DNA of 64,000 nt. Origin: Peromyscus leucopus. Its lineage: Eukaryota; Chordata; Mammalia; Rodentia; Cricetidae. This document shows positions 1 to 11,794 of the stretch, piece by piece. The notes under the pieces are model-generated. The model ran no database searches, was not told the origin of the DNA, and saw nothing but the letters and a program-made list of their open reading frames with translations. The stretch lies in assembly GCF_004664715.2 (NCBI RefSeq), contig NC_051072.1, positions 32,013,994 through 32,077,993 of the forward strand, written 5' to 3'. Positions within the stretch are counted from its first letter, which is position 1. Each line of letters starts with the position of its first letter. A program made the translations under genes and the position numbers.

Positions 1-470
1 ATTGTTGTACGACTCTTTTGGTTTTCTAGTTTCCAAATGATGAGAAATAGAAGTTTGTTTTATTGGCAGTTTGCATGGGCTAAGATACAGTTTCATGATA
101 ATCTTTCCAAAGCATAAACACAGGATATTTTTCACTTATTTGGGATCTTTTAAATTTTCTTTCAGTCCTATTTTAACTTTTTTTAGTATCTGAATTCTGT
201 ATTTTCTGGATAAATTTTATGTAAATGAATTCTTTTATTTAATTTACAGGTAGTTCTTGTTAGTATAAAGCAATACAAATGATTTTTGTAGATTATCCTT
301 GTGTTCTGTAAGTTTGCTGAATTTCTTTATTAGTTCTAATAAGTTATTTTTGGCTTTTTTAATGACTATCTATAGAAGATTTCTTAGTTTCTTTTTCGTA
401 TTTATGGTAATACTTAAGGAAGGCTTGTGGGCCAGCTCATTGGTTCAGAGATAATCAACATATAAAAAGA
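1..470 (-). mobile_element. L1 LINE ORF2-region fragment, antisense
   Basis: The T-rich stretch with phrases such as tgctgaatttctttattag around 312-335 is the reverse complement of a well-conserved part of rodent L1 ORF2. It is decayed and cut at the window edge, and no open frame remains. Confidence 0.6.
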
Positions 471-1431
471 AGTGACTTATTTTTGGCTCATAGATCGGAA
501 GGTCTTAGTCCATGATCAGTTGGTTGCATTACTCTGACATGTGTTGTGGCAGGATATGACAGCAGGCAAATGAGACAGCAGAGCTGCACACCCACTGTCC
601 CAGGAGCAAGAGAGAACAGAAGTGGCTGAGACCCCACAATGCCTCTTAAGCACACACACCAACGACCTAGTAATTCCACTCTAGGCCCCACTTCTTCAAG
701 CTGCCACCATCTTCCCACAGGACCTGTCTAAGAAACAAGGCTTTAGCATGTGGGACTTTGGGTAGCACTGAAACCTAAGCTACAGCAGTCTCTTTCAAGA
801 CAGAGGATTGTTGGTTGTGTGGATTAAAAAAAAATTATAACAGGGCCTTCATTACTATATTTGATTTTATTTACTTTTCTAACTGTTATTGAAAATAGAA
901 GTACTGAGTTCTCGACTGTTGAGCTGTCCATTTCTACCTACACCTGTCACTATTTCCCTCATGTAGTTTGGAAGAATGTGTTATTCAACCTGTGTTTATA
1001 TAATTATGTTGCATATTTGTGATTTTTGTATCTGTCATCTCTAAGAGCAATTTTATCTTCAACAAGTTGTTTTGTCTCATGTTATTGTAATCTCTACATG
1101 CTCTTCAGTTCCCTCCCACCTTCTGCTTCTCTCCTCCATTCCTACTACCAAGAAAAGGATGTTGGTTTCCTATTTATTTTCTTTACAAATTACGTCTATC
1201 CTTATTCATCTGTTTCTATGATACTAGCTAGCTTTTTTTGTGTGTGCGTTAAACAGCTATTTTCTAGGATCTCATTTAATTCCTGTCTTATAAAATTTTG
1301 ATCTGTTTTCATAGTTGTTTAGGATAGTAAATTAGCATTTAAAAATTTAAAAATCTAGTTTAGATTAATGCCAACTTGATTTTAATAACATGAAAACTTT
1401 GTTCCTCTATATCTTTTAAAAATTATTTATT

Positions 1432-1660
1432 ATTGTGCATGTTATTATGATGTGGGTATGACACACATGTCATAGCACATGTGTGTAGATCAGGAGACAA
1501 CTTTGTGACTGAGTTTCCTTATTTCCCCTTCAGTAGGCTACAGGGAAGTCCGGCACTGTCCAGGGTGTCTCGCTCATGCTCCACATGTCTGATCTTCCTC
1601 CCTTATGCCACTGTGCCCAAAGACACACTACCTCCTGTGCTACCAACATAGATTCGAAAT
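1432..1660 (-). mobile_element. Possible tRNA-derived rodent SINE remnant, antisense
   Basis: The stretch with gtgtgtagatcaggagacaa resembles the body of antisense B2/B3-type SINEs, but it is diverged and the promoter end is not recognisable. Confidence 0.3.
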
Positions 1661-2135
1661 TATTGCTTCATGTAGTTTGCCTTTAAACTAGACAGAAACT
1701 GATCAAAATGTTAAAAATAAAAAAAAATTACATGCATATACAGTTTTAAAATTTGTTTTTTTGCCAATTCAAGTTCTTACCCATGCTCATTATGTTTTTG
1801 TGTACCCTGTCTAAGACTCTTGGAGTTTCAACTTGAGGTGTTCCTTCATTTTTTTCTGAGGGACAGTTGCACTAAAAGTGGACTCTTAGATTTTGTTTGA
1901 GAATATTGTCATTTCTTTTTCCAGTTTGAAGGATAGTAATGTTACACATAGAATTATTTGCTAACTCCTTTGCTTGTTTAGATTTGAATTTCTCCTCCCC
2001 TTGATCCTTTGGCTTCTGGAGAGAAATGAATTTCGTGTGCCTGTGTGTGTGAAAGTTTCCTCATATAGACGAGCGGCTCTCATGGTTTCTTCTGTCAATG
2101 TTTTTCAGTGATTTTCTGTACTTCTGCTTTGATCT

Positions 2136-2292
2136 TTGGTTTTTTTCAGACGAGATCTCTCACTGTAGCCCAGATTGGCCTGAAACTTACTGTGGAATCT
2201 AGGCTAACATGGAGCTTCAGGCAATCATCTTGTGCTAGCCTCTTAAGTGCTGGGATTACAGTGTGCATCACCAGGGCTTCCAGTATTTTGAT
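2136..2292 (-). mobile_element. B1 SINE, antisense
   Basis: T tract, then agacgagatctctcactgta, the 'tagcccagattggcctgaa' block and cttaagtgctgggattacag: the reverse complement of a B1 (7SL-derived) element. Its A-rich end is at the left. Confidence 0.85.
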
Positions 2293-3089
2293 TAAGATTT
2301 GCACGTATCTCTTTATGTTTGTCCCAGTGGAGTTCATTGGGCTTTCTTGAGTATAGGTTAATAATTTTTTTTCACAAATTTGCTATTTTGGGAGCTATTT
2401 CATCAAATATTCTTCCCACATCTTTTTCTTCTCTTCCAGGACTCCATCATTAATAGATTTGTATAAGATGGCACTGAGTAGACTTCTTAGCCTTTGTTTA
2501 CTTCCTTCATTGTTCTTTCTGTTACTGAAGTTACACATCTGTTGGCCTACATACAAATGTTCCTGAACTCTCCAAATGCATTTATAGTATCCCTCAGTGA
2601 ATTTTATTTCAGCTTTTATAGTTGTCAACTCCAGAATTTATTTCCTTTTTAAAAATAAATTCTGTTGATTCTTTTGAAATACTATCTTTATTTAGATAGA
2701 GTTTGTTTTTGTTTTTGCTCTTTAATCATTTTGTGTATGCTACTCAATCCAGTATCTGTGCATTTTCCTGGACTCTGTACATCAGTCGCCTTTCTCCTAT
2801 ACCTGGGCCTTACTTTATTATTTCTTTGCATGCCTCATTCTTTTTTATTGGAAGCTAGACACCCTGAAGATACTAATGCAGCAACTTTTGAATCAGATCT
2901 CTGTCTTTTCTAGGATTTATTTCTTGATGAATTATCATTAAAAGTGCCTTACCATTTCTTGGCAAGGGTGCCTGTTTGTTGAGCATTCCTTTAATACTTA
3001 GCCTGCCTGTTTATAATTCTACCCTAGCCTGAATTTCCTCTTTATAATAATAAAACCAGCTAGAAATGATATTTAATGCTGTCTCCTGA

Positions 3090-3262
3090 TTTTTTTTTTT
3101 TTGTATTTTTTTTCTTTTCTTTTTTCTTCCTCCTCTTCCTCATTCTTGGCTGGCCAAGAAGTTTCTGTTTAGTTCAAACTGGCTTCAAACTTGTGGCTAT
3201 TCTCCTGCCTGAGCCCTTCAAGTGCTGAGATTTTTGGCACAAGCCACTGTGACTGGCTACAA
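3090..3262 (-). mobile_element. B1 SINE, antisense, diverged
   Basis: A long T/C-rich tail (3090-3140) is followed by caaactggcttcaaacttgt, cctgcctgag and tcaagtgctgag, matching an old B1 in reverse. Confidence 0.7.
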
Positions 3263-3954
3263 ATCTTTCTTGAGCACATGGAGTCCTGGCCAAGTATGTG
3301 GCCTTCTGTCTTTCCAGGCATGCGTAGAAGCCTTTCGTAGCCCCTGTGCATCTTATTCTTACTTAGTCTCTCCTCCAAAGCAGTCTTGTTAGTGTGTCCT
3401 TTACCTCCATCGTTACTTACTGCCTCTGTAATGACCAAAACACTGATCAATGTCCAGTCCTGGTCCTGGGTATTAGATTAGTGCTGGCTGAGTTCCAGAT
3501 CAGTCAGGGACAGACAATTGTTCAGAGCTTGACTTCCAAGAGCCGTCAGATGGGGTCCACAAAAGTCCTTTGCAAATGACTTCCGTGCTGCCTAATTCCA
3601 GTTTCAGGAAACGTGAGCTGGTACACATAGTTTGCATTCTTACCAGGGTGTAGTTATTTGTTTTGAGTAAGTGCTTTTTGCCTCCTACAGTATTTCATTG
3701 TGTTGGTTAAGACCATTTTTGCTAGTTTTTTTTTTTTTCCTTTAAAGCTTTTATAGGGCAGTTGGGTTAACACACAGTCCTTTTTGTTGATATCAACCCC
3801 CATTTCAGTGTTTAAAAATATACATTCTACTACACCTATGTAGTAAAATCCAAGTTTTAGTTTGAGAAACAGTAAAGTGTTGGTAAATATGAAGATAATG
3901 ATTGACCTAATGTGTGTCCAGATTATTTATTGAGGAGGGGAGCCCATTTCCCAC

Positions 3955-4165
3955 TGTGGACTAGGCACTGTGTGAGGATAGTTTGTTTATTGATTCCTTA
4001 CTTGATGTTTTCAAAGTTCTAGTCATTTACTCCTGTGGGTCTGATAATGTTGTTTTAAGTTCATAGGGATTAAACAATTTGTTCCACACCATTGACGTCC
4101 TGTATCAGGGTGCTGAGCTTTGATCCGGATTCTGTCTGACTTCTGTACTCTCCATCTTAATCATT
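3955..4165 (+). mobile_element. MIR-like ancient SINE remnant
   Basis: An 'actaggcactgtgtg..' start, a central 'taaacaatttgttc' block and a tail 'gctgagctttgatccgg' follow the order of MIR (CORE-SINE) consensus parts. It is heavily diverged. Confidence 0.5.
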
Positions 4166-4684
4166 AATTGGAGGGTTGGTAGGTTGAAGGTGCCATGGCA
4201 GATTCTGTTCGACTTTTTAAGGAGAACAAAAAGGATCATGTTGTTTGTTAGAATATGTTTAAAAAGATAAATCACACAGCCTATAAATAAATGATCTTAT
4301 GAGAAATTTTTTCTCAAGATTCATATGGATGAATAACTATTTTATTAGCACAATTATCAGATCTTGTGATTTATCTATTTCATTCAAAAGAAATAGATGA
4401 AAAATTATTCTTATGGCCCATATCCTATATTTGGAAAGTCTACTTTTACTTTATTCTCAGAATAAAATACATCCAGCTAAAGCAGCACGTATTTGTTAAA
4501 TTGTTATGTGATTGAAAAGAAAAATGTCCACTTGATGAATGGAATGGCAAGACTCCTGGTTGTCTCTATATCTGCCTCTTAGAAACTGTACTTCTGTTCT
4601 GCCAACGTTCATGCTTTGACCTTGAGTTGATCCATGGCAGCGCTGTCTCCACCACAGAGAACAACAGGAATTCATCAATACCAG

Positions 4685-4865
4685 ACACTCCTTAAGTATT
4701 TTTTATGTGTGCAAAGCACTTTATATGGATTGTCAGCGTTTAATCCTCATAGTGACTCTGTGAGTTATTATTGTCCTCACTTTACAGGTGAGGAAAGAGA
4801 CACTGTTTTCAGTGACTCTCTGCTGGTAAGTGATAAAGACAGGACTTCAGCCAGGCAGAGTGGCA
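4685..4865 (+). mobile_element. MIR element, sense
   Basis: In order: 'gcaaagcactttatatggat', 'taatcctcatagtgactctg', 'ttacaggtgaggaaagagac' and 'ggtaagtgataaagacagga'. This is the characteristic MIR succession, and this is one of the better-preserved copies here. Confidence 0.75.
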
Positions 4866-6739
4866 CCTAGACAGACTCTCAACCTGCAGACTCAGAGGAC
4901 CGTGTTTACGTCCTTGAAATTCACTGCACACGTTGTTGGCAGTCTACTCTTTGTGGTTTAATTGCTGGCAATTCATTCCTATAATAAGTGGCAAAGATAC
5001 CAGTTTCTCTCAGTCTTCTTTCTGTCTCACTCCAAATTTGGTTTGCTTTGTTTCTGCACCAATGAAGGTTAGAGAGAAAAAAATCTTCTAAATAAATATT
5101 TTTATATAGCTAATTATTAGATTGTTTAATGTTGCTGTGACATAGCATAAGGGAATCAGACAAGTGCCTTTGGCTTTTTAAATAATGATATAAGTGACAT
5201 GGAATCAGATTAAAAAAATTATAATCAAAGAAACCTCTCCTGTTTAGAGAAGGATAAACAGAAAGAACCAATTCTTAATTCCATTAAGAGATGCTTTTCT
5301 TGATTTAGGCAATCTTACTAATTTTTTCTATATCTCTCTTGCAGTATGTTATGCTGTAAATTTAAGAGTCATATATTTCTTAGGGGATTTTAAGCAATGA
5401 TTCACTGACCATTGGATTACCCCTGTGACGTATTTCCAGCTGTGATAAATCCCAAAATGGGTGCATTATAACACAGCTGGTGGTTTAAGAGATGAAACAA
5501 TACTTGTTTTTTTTTTTTTGTGAAATCCTGAACCTAAGGCCTTTGTCTTCCCTACTTAGAGTACTTCTCATGTTTTCCTTGAAGTCTGATTTTCTTAAGA
5601 TGTGGTCAGTGTCCTTTGCCACTCTGCTCTTCAAGTCCTAAAATGTTGGCCCCTACTTGCACTCTTCTGTTATTCTGCTTAGAGGACGCAGTTAGTGCGT
5701 TACATACTGTCTGGAATGCACTCAATGTGCTATTTAGAAGTGTAAGATGCTCCAGTTTTCTCTTTATTTGTTTACAGCATTTCTAAATGACACTTTTAGG
5801 TAAGTCCTGACAAAACACTCAAATCTGTATAATAGCCTGCATAAACACTGAAGAGTTCATACAGTCCGGGTTCTTAACTTGGCAGTACAGTGGATTGTTA
5901 TCAGAAAACCAAACCCGAACCTACTGAATAAATCTGTCCCCTTTGAATGCACTAGAGGGTCAGTGCAGCATGCGTTTTAGAGATGCCTTTGAGTGTTACA
6001 GAAAACAGGAAAGGAAGGACTTGGTGCCTGAAAGCCTCTAAATTCCTAGTTCTTTTACCTTTCTACTTTGCTGCTGTGTGTTTCTTGACCATCCCTTGGG
6101 AGCTGTTGTCCCCCCTCTGGAAAACAAAACAAAACAAACGTCTATATGAGGTAGCATTGTTATGCTCACTGATACTGGCTATTCCCTGTTCCTGGTTTAG
6201 AGGCACATTTCCCATGTCAGTATACATGTTAGTAAAGACTCATCGTCATGGTCAGCTGCCTTTACTGCACTGGGCCTGTGTTGAGGCAAAACCTCATAGA
6301 GCAGCAGCATGTGACAGAAGAGGAAGCAGAGAGGCAGAGGGAGAGAGATGTGATGTACTTTTCAAAGGCAGGGCCCCAGAGACCTTCTTCTCCCAATCTG
6401 GAAGTACTTCCACTTTTCAGCACTTCTCAACAGTTTGATCAATTATTAACCACTCAGTGGATTAATCCTTTGATTTGCCTGTACTTCCTTCATCTAATCA
6501 CCTCCTAAAAGCCTTCCAAACCACCACCCCACCCCCGCCCCCCACAACTTGTGACCACTCCGCTGGGGACCAAGCCTGCCCTGTAAACACACCTCTGCCC
6601 TGATCCCTGTGTCATTTCTGTCTCCGTTAATGAAGAGTAAACATTTGCCCACCCGAACATCTGTCTCAACTGCAAAACACTCAAAGCCTTGCCTGTGACA
6701 CTGGAAAGGTAGAGAAGTAAAAGCTTAGAGATGTTGTTC

Positions 6740-6865
6740 TTAGTATGTTAGCTTTTATTCTAATTTTTTCAACATTATTTTTAGTATGTTAGCTTTTATT
6801 CTCATTTTTTCAACATTATTTTTAGTATGTTAGCTTTTATTCTCATTTTTTCAACATTATTTTTA
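6740..6865 (+). repeat. 41-bp tandem repeat, 3 copies
   Basis: The unit beginning agtatgttagc recurs at 6742, 6783 and 6824, an exact 41-base period. Copies 2 and 3 look identical; copy 1 differs at one base in the middle (ctaat versus ctcat). It is AT-rich and lies in a Parp8 intron. Confidence 0.95.
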
Positions 6866-8459
6866 AGTCAAGAATTTACATTTAAACTGATTTTTCTCTT
6901 TTTGGTTGGAAATACTTCAGCAATATTTTAACATTTTTGATTAACTAAATGTATAAAATGCTATCTGACATACTACAGTCTTTATTCAATATTTTAGTGT
7001 TTTTTTTTCTTCAGCACTTTCTTAGGCATTGACATAAAGCTACTATAGGTACACCTGGGATAATTTCATTTATTTTGTTTAGCACTGAAATAGCTCTGCA
7101 TTCCTAAAGGAAATGTTTATAAATCTTGTCTAACTTTCTTATCAACTCATAGAGTTGGCTGTTATTTTTATTCCCATTTTACTGGTTTGAAAATAGCTGC
7201 ATATATACTCTGGGGTCAACAAGGTCCAGTTGTGTGTTTTTTTATATTGGGCTTGTATGAAATATTTAGTTTGAACAAAAAGATCATAGCAGAAGTGTTT
7301 GAAAACCATTCCCAACACCATGCTTTACTCTCCACACAAATGTGTAGCAAAACCCTCTAGAGTTGTAACATTTCTATTCTCAGTAAAGGGTAATTTAAAT
7401 TCATTGAAAACACAAATTTCTTAAAATACGGTTAGGTTCTAAAATATATTTTGAGGCTTAGGAACAGTTTTTGAAATATGTTTTTATTGCTCACATTTAA
7501 ATTGCTTTGATTCAAAAAATTTAAATGTATTCATGTTAGCTGAAAGGTCTACAGTAAATCATATTTTAAGGACACATATGAAAGTTTTCATCCTTTTAAG
7601 TTGGTAAATAATAGATATTATGTAGTAAATATGTATGTGTTGGCAATTGATTATAAGGTTTTGTAGTCTAAATTGTAGGAAATTGATTGCTCCAAGACAA
7701 CACACAATTATTAAATCTTAAGGTCACATATTAAAACAAAAGAAGAAAAGAACTAATAATGACAGACTTGATTACATGATTTTCTATGAAAATATAACAT
7801 AAACTCGTTATTACACCTATCTCTTAATAGATGTTAAGTAGCTGTGTACAGTTTAAAATAAACTGGCATTTTCTGTGTAACTGTCAGTCATGGTAGTTTT
7901 TCATGAGGGGTACACAAGAATCATTTCAGAGTGGGAAAAGGATAGTCTACAGTGTGACTCCTTCCATAGTGCCAAGGAGGAATGATTCTGTTTCTCTTCC
8001 TTGAGTTGATGCCCTTTCTGTGATTAGAGAAGCCTGATATTTTTTACTTATTCTTTTAGAATTTTCATGAATGTGCATAATATATTTTGATCATATAAAT
8101 CCCATACTCCCCAGCCAACTCCTCCCAATGATACCCCCACATCCCACTCCCAATTTCAATCAGTGCCGTCCATATATACATGTCTGTAGAGTCATTCACT
8201 AGGAAATGGACAACCTACCAGAGGCCACTTACCCTGAAGAAGGCTGACTCTCACTACCCCAGCTGTATTCAACTTTCAAAGCACCTCAGCTAGGGTTGAG
8301 ACTCCATGGTACCTTCCTCCATCTATGCTCGAATTATGACTAGTTTTGTCTTGTACAGGTCTTGTGTGAGCATCTACAGTTGCTGTGAGTTCATGAGAGT
8401 GATAGCTCTGTCATGTCCAGAAACACTTTCTTAGCAATTCTCTTCAACCTCTGGCTCTT

Positions 8460-8477
8460 AAAAATCCTTCTGCCCTC
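8460..8477. repeat. Left target-site duplication of nested L1
   Basis: aaaaatccttctgccctc matches the right copy at 8939-8956 with one C/T difference, as expected for an old L1 insertion. Confidence 0.8.
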
Positions 8478-8938
8478 AGAAGTGCCAGAGGGGATTGAGG
8501 ACACCACGAAAACAAGGCCCTCCAAGTCAACATGAGCAAAGCTCATATGAACTCACAGCGACTGAAGCAGCATGCACAGGGCCCACACAGGTCTGCAACA
8601 GGTCCTCTGTATATGTATTACGACTTCCAAGTTAGTGTTTTTATGGAATTCCTAAGTGTGTAAACAGGTAGGTCTCTGATTCTTTTGCCTTCTCTTGGGC
8701 TCCTTTTCTTCTATTTGTTTTTGTCAACTCCAATGTATTAGTTTTTATTTTGTTTTATTTTATTTTATTTTAATTATCCCTTAGATGCCTGTTTCTTTTC
8801 TAATCAGAGACAGAAAGGGGGTTGATCTAAATGGGAGGGAAGGTGGGGAGAAACTGGGAGGAACAGAGGGAGGGGAAACTGTAGTCAGGATATGTTATGT
8901 GAGGAAAATGCCTATTTTCAATAAAAGGAGAAAAAGAA
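8478..8938 (+). mobile_element. 5'-truncated L1 3' end, sense, nested insertion
   Basis: This is a rodent L1 tail in sense: 'gcagcatgcacagggcc', 'gtgtttttatggaattcct', a TTTTA-rich stretch, 'gagacagaaaggggg', then 'ttcaataaaagg' and an A-rich tail. It is flanked by 18-bp direct repeats 8460-8477 and 8939-8956 (17 of 18 match) that come from the older antisense L1. Confidence 0.85.
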
Positions 8939-8956
8939 AAAAATCTTTCTGCCCTC
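8939..8956. repeat. Right target-site duplication of nested L1
   Basis: aaaaatctttctgccctc directly follows the A-rich tail of the inserted L1 and pairs with 8460-8477. Confidence 0.8.
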
Positions 8957-9771
8957 CTCTAGAATGTCTTCTGAGCTGTTCGGGAGGGGTTGCAGTATTG
9001 AAGTCCCACTTAGGGGTAGATACCACATAGTTACTCATTCACCACACTCTGACCAGTTGTCAGAGAGATACCTAATTTTAATTACCTTATATAATTTCAG
9101 AATTTTTGTAGTACCATCATGTATTGACAATTCAAATTTGCAAATATAGTATAGATGAAGGAGAGGGTATTACTGTATAAAACAGCTGTGTAGATGTAGA
9201 AATATTTATGAGAAAGTTTAATGTTTTTGTATCGTACATCTTGAAGTGTTTTGACACTTCACTAGCGCCGACTTAGTGTGGTGTTAGTATGGTAATAATT
9301 AATAACAACACTTACTGTCTCATTGCCACATTGCAAAATAGGATATATGTTCTTGTAAGAATGTAATTATGCTTTTACTTGTAAATTTTTAGAATGATGG
9401 AAAGTTGTTTGGGTTTTTGTTTTCCGAAAACATACTTTCTAGTTTGCCTGATTCCCTTCTTCCAGCTGATGGAGTGCTAGGAGGTTTCCGGAAATGAGCT
9501 TTACACAATTGAGTATGGAAAGAAGGGTGACTTTTAGGGAAACATGTCCATAAAGTAATTGTGTCATAGTTTCATTCATTAGGATGCAGGTTTATTGTTT
9601 GAGAAGACTGTTGGTCAATCTCTGGGATTCAGAGCTTTCTAGGTGCAGGGCCAGGAGAGTGAATGCAGAAGAAATCACTATGGAAAACATTTCCTTGGGG
9701 GAAATTACCAAAATTCATTCTAGACAAAGTCAGAACAGCTCATGAATTCCTAGGATTGTCAGTTATGAGGC

Positions 9772-9830
9772 ATATATATATATATATTATATATATACAT
9801 ATATATGCATATGTATATATGCATATTCAT
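9772..9830. repeat. (TA)n-rich microsatellite
   Basis: Runs of ATAT broken by ACAT, GCAT and GTAT steps. Confidence 0.8.
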
Positions 9831-10072
9831 CTACCATAATTTTTTCATAAGTGTTTCTTGTATTGTAATTTTTAATGAACTCTTAAATTTGGTGTAGTGA
9901 AATTTTACTTCTGTTTAAAGCAGTAGTATAAAATTGAAAAAGTAGTTTCTGTTACTTTTTTAATTGTAAATAATTTTTTCATGGAATATATTCTGATCAT
10001 GATATATATTATGTAACCTGCTTTTCCTTTTACTTGAATGCTTAATTTACTCTGAAATTTGCCATATATGTG

Positions 10073-10074
<2 letters not shown>

Positions 10075-10135
<61 letters not shown>

Positions 10136-10158
10136 TGTGTATGTGTGTATGTGTGTGC
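10075..10158. repeat. Compound (TA)n(GA)n(TGTG) microsatellite
   Basis: About 15 TA units, then about 14 GA units, then ATGTGTGT repeats. The 90-codon antisense frame across it is repeat-derived. Confidence 0.95.
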
Positions 10159-10959
10159 CATTCACATATATACACACATGTTTAATTGTTAAAGATTCAG
10201 ATAAAACTGATAATTATTGGAATTACTAAATAAACCATACTTTGTTATTCAGTTTGGAGGTTACTGTATTTTAGTCACTAAAAGGGTGGTATGTTATTTA
10301 ACTAGAGTATTATTCTTCTGTGTTGCTGTTTACTGGGATGAGTGAGTGATACATGGGCAATTCCCAGCAGTCCTTCAGGGTCTCTAAGCCTTTTTCTCCC
10401 TCCATTTTTGTTCACGTACAACTTTGTTATATCCAGACATTGATGTAACTTTGAATTTTATAGTTAATATGCAGTAACGGTTGCTCCTGTTCCTTAGCGT
10501 CGTAGCACATTATACTCCCCAGAAAGTGAACAAAAGGAAAAAAGCCTCGTGTCCTTGGGGGAAAATTGAGGCATACATACACAGATCCTCCTAAAAGATT
10601 GAAGAAGATTTCAGAATAAGTCAGACGTTCATATAGTGGGGAAAAGAGTCGGAATTGACGAGTCTGCTCTGTGCTTATCCAAACACATAGCACTGAGTGT
10701 AAACTGAGTCAGCACAACTCCCTCCATTGAACCTCTTCCCCCGATTTCAACATTTCTGAAACTGAATCAGATCAGACCAGCACTGTTAGGATCATCAAAC
10801 GCGATAGAGCAAATCCTTTATCCCCTTAGATCACCTTCAGGGATTCTGCCAGAAATTGTGATGACTCAGGCTTCCTATCCACAAAGCCACACATATGGGC
10901 TCCTTCTGAACATAAAGGATGTTCAGAACAGAGCCATACTTTCCCCTGGCTGAGCACCA

Positions 10960-11230
10960 TCGGGTCATCCTCTAGAAGCACCTAGCCCGGGAGCTGCGGC
11001 ACTAACAAATGCCTTTTGTCTGGTGTGCAGAGGCACAGTCGATGGCATCGTGTTAGGCTTCATCAGCTACCTAATGCAATGTAACTGGGGAGATAAGATA
11101 AATCAAGGGGCTGACACTGTATTAGAATTGAACAATGAGAGCTCCTCCAAAGGAATTGCAGAGCGTATATTTCAGCGCTGTTGACCTCAGGAGGTTATTG
11201 ATGTCAAAAGTCTGTGCAACAAAACCAATC
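10960..11230. promoter_or_regulatory. Candidate intronic regulatory element
   Basis: This is a repeat-free block of balanced composition about 500-740 bp before a Parp8 exon. It carries a double GATA motif (agataagataa, 11091-11101), a SOX-type gaacaatg (11130-11137) and other compact motifs. The reading is motif-based only; conservation was not measured. Confidence 0.25.
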
Positions 11231-11701
11231 TTTCAAGAGCTAGGTAGCAAGTATGTAGAGTCATGCTTATTTCTTTGAACTAAATTTCCTAAGGAAAAGT
11301 GAGACTGGCTCATTACATCTTTTTAATGTAGTTTTTGTGTATAGCTTCATTATATACCCAACCAGGGTTATACTTTTTAAAATGAATATATCTAATGTTG
11401 TGCATTGCACATTGGATAGAGAGATGTACTTCACCGCTTAATATTCTTTTCATTGATTGCTAAATTGTTCTGAATGGAAATGTCTCCACCTTGCTCAAAC
11501 GGATCATTTGTTATTGTAGTTGTGATTCTACAAAGAGACTCTTGTTAGTACAGTGCAAGAATTTGGTTATTACTAAGTAACATGATATGATTTCCTTGTA
11601 TAAAATAGTCTAAGCCTCTGTACTTATTATATAGAATGACTTTCCATTTTTGAATTGAAAGATGGAAAAATATACTGTAATTGACTCCTGTTCTTTTGTA
11701 G

Positions 11702-11794
11702 CCCACGGTGTGTGAGAGGGAGCTGTGTGTATTTGCTTTCCAAACCCTGGGGGTGATGAATGAAGCCGCCGATGAGATAGCCACTGGAGCTCAG
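11702..11794 (+). CDS. Parp8: Parp8 coding exon a (first in window), phase 0
   Basis: This exon is 93 nt and 31 codons, starting [20 protein letters not shown] and ending ATGAQ. The acceptor is ..cttttgtAG and the donor is CAG|gtactc. It is part of the PARP6/8-specific region ahead of the catalytic domain, and the Cys residues belong to the cysteine-bearing stretch shared with PARP6. It starts and ends on codon boundaries, so the upstream exon outside the window must end in phase 0. Confidence 0.92.

Larger units (their letters stand above)
8045..9075 (-). mobile_element. L1 (Lx-type) 3'UTR, antisense, split by a younger L1
   Basis: 8045-8459 and 8957-9075 read as consecutive parts of one antisense rodent L1 3'UTR: 'ccagccaactcctccca', 'ctgtgagttcatgagag', 'ctcttcaacctctggctc', then 'gaccagttgtcagagag'. 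The two halves are separated by a sense L1 at 8478-8938, flanked by a target-site duplication. Confidence 0.75.
1..11701 (+). other. 3' part of a Parp8 intron upstream of the first exon seen
   Basis: No coding exon of the PARP8 N-terminal half could be recognised here, although a very small one could be missed. The stretch holds L1 fragments (1-470, 8045-9075), B1 copies (2136-2292, 3100-3262), MIRs (3955-4165, 4685-4860), a 41-bp minisatellite (6740-6865) and a TA/GA microsatellite (10075-10158). The segments 4900-6700, 6870-8040 and 9080-11700 show no recognisable repeat apart from short tracts. 10960-11230 is a possible regulatory element. Confidence 0.8.

Noticed and set aside
488..718. 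Possible antisense exon or named repeat at 480-720
   Set aside because: The text resembles a medium-copy repeat (cagtccatggtcagttggct-like phrases) but I could not name the family, and the frame has no protein signature.
5983..6438. 151-codon open frame, + strand
   Set aside because: Overlaps another open frame (6248-6508), has no family motif, no splice context linking it to Parp8 and no codon pattern I could recognise.
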